This document shows, in pieces, positions 60,301 through 64,000 of a stretch of DNA of 64,000 bases. Every line of letters begins with the position of its first letter. The stretch's first letter is position 1. A program made the translations under genes and the position numbers. The notes beneath the pieces are model-generated. The model was not told where the DNA came from, did not search any database, and worked only from the letters and a program-made list of their open reading frames with translations. Source of the stretch: Cyclospora cayetanensis (taxonomy: Eukaryota; Apicomplexa; Conoidasida; Eucoccidiorida; Eimeriidae); NCBI RefSeq assembly GCF_002999335.1, contig NW_020312770.1, positions 88,824 through 152,823 on the forward strand. The letters are read 5' to 3'.

Positions 60301-62319
60301 CTTTGCTTTTGCGATTCACTTCGCATGCAGAATCGAAGAGCTACAGAGGGCCATCCGGGTGGCGGAGGCAGCAGCTCGATCCAGCTACATATCTCACCGC
60401 GCTTTCCTTTTGGGGGAACAGCTCAAGGCGTGCACGCTTAACGCTTCTCAGGGTGACATCTATGCATTTTTGAAGGAGGTAAGAAGTACCACTGCGTTTT
60501 TTCTGCTTCCTTTGGATTAAGCCTGTAATGAGAGTGGCGAAACTCACGCATTTTATTTCAGTCAGGGAAAACTTCGCTTTATATTCTCTAGGGGGGGTGT
60601 TTTTGGAATGGAAGCCTTCACTGTGGGGCACCAGCCAGAACGGCGTTCTGAGGGGCCTGGGTGGTTTTAGGGATCACCCTAGAAGATTCTGTCGTGAGCA
60701 ATTTTTTCAATTGAGAATTCTCCTCTAGCCAACCAGCAAAAGTATTCTATTTGTTTGTTTCTGGGCGAAAAGCTGTTTGTATATGTGCGGGCAGCTTTTC
60801 CTATACATGTATTTGTGTACTTTAGGTGCTTCTCCACGTCTAATGCTGATAATCTCAGTGTGTTGCTCAACTTTCGTTATGCTCAGACCCTTGACCGTTT
60901 CGGATGGCTTTTTGGGGAAGTGGAACCGTACCTGCCTAAGGGGGCGGATGACCAGGTGGTGCCTTTTTGGAGAGACGCTGGGGACTTGTTGGCGCCCATT
61001 CCTCTGCGGGAGCAATTATACCCCTTTGGAGGTAAGCGAAAGAGTAGCTTCACAACAGGAATCATGTTGTAAACGTGAATGGTAGTTTCCTCCCTTAGGC
61101 CCGACAAAGCCAAACAAGCAAGATGGGGTTTGTTTGGCTCGGACGCTTCGAAAAAAAAGGAAAGCTGTCATTGTGTATATGACACATGTGCATTAGAACT
61201 ACTTATGTATGTGCAAGGATGCAGTTTCTATGAATTGGCGCACGGGTTTAAGTGTACGTTTTACTGCCAGTATTCGGCTTTGCATTCGCGTTTGGATATA
61301 CGGTTGCTACTATGCAAGCTAACACGCATGTATATGCGCACCTCTAGGCACGTAGGAGCCTCTTACTTTGCTGTGCATCTCATTATGTATGCGCTGATTG
61401 ATGCAGGCCTTGAGGGAGGTCCCCAGCTGAGTCTGGTTCCAGACGTTTGTGTGTTGCGTTCTGTGGAGAAACTGGTGCCTGCTGGAGAGTACCTAAAGCT
61501 AAAGAATATTCACGCTCTGCTGCAGCTTGATTTTTCCGAGCTCAAGGAGGTTCATCAACAGGCAAGGGCTCCCTGAGTGTGGTTCGGTACACTGCCTTTG
61601 GTGGTATTTGGTTCATGCTTGTGCCCGTTGGTAGGGTGCACTGATGCCCACCTTTGTGAAAAACTATCTGGACTTTCCCAGTGTCCGTATTCTGACGTAC
61701 AGCATATGCGATCGTAAATACACACAAACTATATATTTAGAATGCTTCCAATAGGGGTGAGCCAATGGAACAGGGTGGTCAGGACGCTTGTTTGCGCTTT
61801 CTTTCGTCAAGAAGGCTGTGTGTAAGCTGTCTTCGGTGTGTCACAGACAGTGGACAAGCTGATGGAATGTAGGACGCAGCTGAGAGACTTAAGGACACAG
61901 TAAGACCAAGTTTTCAACTTTGCAGCATGCGCTTCCTAGGCGTAGGGCGGGTTTAGCGTCTTCCTCTGTATATCTATGTGTTGCTCTGTGTATTCGAAAG
62001 TTCATTGCACATGCATACCTGAATAAAAATGCTTGCGCGTGCTTAGGCATGACGAGTAAGATGGGAATGGTGAAAACACCAGACTACTTCGTTCTTCCGG
62101 TCGCTATAGTCTGGATTGCCTACAAATTCCTTGTAGCGTTATTTAATTATAGTATGTCTGAATGCTAGAGCTGTTGTTGCTATGTGCGTTGATGTTGTCG
62201 CCGTTCCCCTCCCCAGGTGCGCACTCAATCAGGCGTCGGCGGACTGGAGGGTCTTCGAAACTCACCCCAGGGTTCTCCTTAAAGAGGAGCTTTCGGACGA
62301 GGAAAATGTGGACAAGTAA
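57376..62319 (+). CDS. PH-domain coiled-coil protein
   Basis: Predicted exons 57376-57735, 57973-58302, 58514-58655, 58926-59151, 59412-59472, 59658-59738, 59824-59931, 60046-60089, 60331-60478, 60887-61031, 61407-61561, 61847-61899 and 62217-62319, about 650 residues. The first two exons form a pleckstrin-homology-like domain: QQWLKRYCELKGNLLLYAPH gives the W-x-K-R-Y and L-x-Y strands, and DTQRAAAAWKLQM gives the C-terminal helix with its Trp. PH domains usually bind phosphoinositides at membranes. The middle exons are coiled coil (KIKELEALLERERAAVARER; LEEEVVHLREVLSSSQQKA; IEELQRAIRVAEAAARSSY). The C-terminus is acidic. Most junctions agree in phase. The 59931-60046 intron does not agree with the nearby GTAAGG donor and remains unresolved. 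The 61561 donor is GC, not GT. No specific orthologue recognised. Confidence 0.7.
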
Positions 62320-63874
62320 CAAGGCCTTCCCCATTATGGCGCTTAAAGCTTCCTTACTATTAATTCACTTGTAATGCACACTGTTTATGCCGCTACAGTA
62401 GTGTACAGTGGCAGACAGATACACAGTTTCGCTGCCTATATCCTTGATCTTCGTTTGTTTCTTACTCACACATTTCATTTTTCGAATCCGATTTGCCTTG
62501 GTCACAGCGTTGCTCACTCTCCGTCTTACGTAAGGCTCTTAGTGCTCTGTTGGGCTTCTCTTAATTCTGAGTTTTGGCGATGGTCATGGCAACCTGCAAA
62601 AGAGTAGCTAGATGCTCAGGCTAGAACGTCTGTATGCGTGCTTCCAAGGTTGCTGACAAGCAGAAAAGCTTAATCCACATATCCCAGGCATTTTGTGGGT
62701 TTATTTGCTGGTATGTCGTACCTCTGCATGCTAGAGGAATACGGTACATGTAGCGCTGCAGCTAAGGACGGGCAGCGATACACTTAAAACAGGACTCGAC
62801 ACAAACTTCGCAGGAAATGAATGGTTTTTCATTAAAAATCCTCTCTCCCTCCGCTGCTTGCTAGCAGAAGGTTTACAACATGAGGGCTAAGAGACAGCTA
62901 GGGTGCGCGTAGCAGCACCTTCCAAGCATTCCCAGCATTTTCACGAAATTGCGTGTAGCATCTAGAGCGCAGACACACAATGTGACTTTGTTTTTGGTAA
63001 AAGGTACCAGGAAAAAATGCTTTTTTTGACCTTCTATGAAGGCTTAACCTCCACACCTGTTGACCCGGGAATCATGAGGAAGAGCGAGCTTCGTCTTGCG
63101 TTTTAGTGCTATATTAGTGAATCGTTATCTGAAACATATCAGTATCTTTAACGAACATGACATCCCGGTCATGTGTATTGTGCAAGGCACCTTTCACTTA
63201 CCGGGAAACGCACACCGAATCAGATTTAAAAGGAGAGAGCAACGCTGGGAGTCGAAACCGGTGGAACTCCACACATCACAAGCTGTCTAAAATGTGAAGG
63301 ATCTAGTACACAAGGATATTTTTATTGTAAAGAATATTGAAAAAACGCGTAAACGCTTGAATTATTCAAAATCGAATAACTGATGCAGCGGAAAGTTCCA
63401 AAGCCTGTTACTTAATCCATTAATTTCAAGCGCAGCCCACATGCCCCGTACGTGTTGTACTAGAGCAAGTGCATGATCATCAAAGAGAGCTTTGCGGCCC
63501 TGTCACAGCTTTCCAGGCAGGTAGAAAGGCCAGAAAAGTTTGAAAGGAAAACGCAAAGTGTGCACCTACCGCTCAAGCGAACTCGAGAGCGTGAAGAACG
63601 CAAACGAGCTAAAAATGAAGGCGACACCAAGCCCTCTCTATGGCGGCGGGACGCAATGCTGTCGTTAGAGGACTAAAGAGCTGTGTCTCGTCCCACAAGA
63701 AAACAGAACACAGGTGACATTTGTTAAGGGGATCTAAATATGTATGTGCTTGCAGGTGCGGTGCATGCAGCGTGATCGCGATTGCGCGACAGTGTAGATT
63801 TGCCCCAGCAATCATAATTAGCATTATTTCAGGCAACGCCATCGATGAAGGTAGCTGTTTTATGCAGAACATGC
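62320..63874. other. Subtelomeric region
   Basis: About 1.55 kb between the last confident gene and the telomere array. I see no tandem satellite, no gene family member and no retroelement. One short charged frame (63473-63676) is listed separately. Confidence 0.6.
63473..63676 (+). CDS. Candidate small basic ORF beside the telomere
   Basis: An ATG-initiated frame of 67 codons, very rich in Arg, Lys and Glu (KRTREREERKRAKNEGDTKP), ending SLWRRDAMLSLED. The composition could be a true C-terminal exon or a small nuclear protein, but no family is recognised and no splice partner is obvious. It ends about 200 bp from the telomere. Confidence 0.2.
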   Translation: MIIKESFAALSQLSRQVERPEKFERKTQSVHLPLKRTREREERKRAKNEGDTKPSLWRRDAMLSLED

Positions 63875-64000
63875 TAGGGTTTAGGGTTTAGGGTTTAGGG
63901 TTTAGGGTTTAGGGTTTAGGGTTTAGGGTTTAGGGTTTAGGGTTTAGGGTTTAGGGTTTAGGGTTTAGGGTTTAGGGTTTAGGGTTTAGGGTTTAGGGTT
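63875..64000 (+). repeat. Telomere repeat array, TTTAGGG
   Basis: About 18 perfect head-to-tail copies of TTTAGGG run to the window edge, oriented G-rich strand toward the right end, as expected for a right chromosome terminus. The same 7-mer is the telomere repeat of coccidians such as Toxoplasma and Eimeria. No degenerate units are seen within the array. Confidence 0.98.

Noticed and set aside
1..64000. CRISPR arrays, rRNA genes, tRNA genes and bacterial-type operons
   Set aside because: None seen; the intron-rich genes and telomere identify nuclear eukaryotic DNA.

Overview
The window is a chromosome end of a coccidian apicomplexan parasite, most likely an eimeriid (Eimeria or Cyclospora type). 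The right end is an uninterrupted TTTAGGG telomere array. The coding genes have many short introns of about 100-150 bp, and two proteins carry long alanine and glutamine runs encoded by GCA/CAG repeats, a known habit of Eimeria. No bacterial features are present. Gene models were assembled by hand from splice sites, reading phase and protein motifs; exon boundaries are predictions.

Layout, left to right. 1,243-15,249 (+) is one very large gene of about 37 exons whose product I do not recognise. Every intron falls in phase 0, ten exons are only 15-54 bp, and the larger exons encode a degenerate repeated module. It converges on a small secreted fasciclin (FAS1) protein at 15,620-16,461 (-). After a 2.5 kb gap comes a CHY zinc-finger protein at 18,963-23,857 (-), then a Ser/Pro-rich protein of unknown function at 26,006-30,477 (-). 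A gene-poor block at about 30.5-39.5 kb holds a decayed Ty3/gypsy retroelement. 39,472-46,558 (-) is a 1.7 kaa SANT-domain, co-repressor-like nuclear protein with polyQ/polyA tracts. A second, longer decayed copy of the same retroelement lies at about 47.9-52.1 kb. The last 10 kb contain two genes on the + strand, a NudC homologue (53,822-55,833) and a PH plus coiled-coil protein (57,376-62,319), followed by about 1.5 kb of subtelomeric DNA and the telomere.

The genes do not form an evident pathway. Two proteins have cytoplasmic or trafficking roles (NudC, PH protein), two are zinc or chromatin factors (CHY, SANT), one is secreted (FAS1), and the large modular protein may be secreted. The most unusual object is the modular gene: its all-symmetric exons and in-frame microexons would let any exon be skipped without a frameshift, an organisation resembling the micro-exon genes known from schistosomes.
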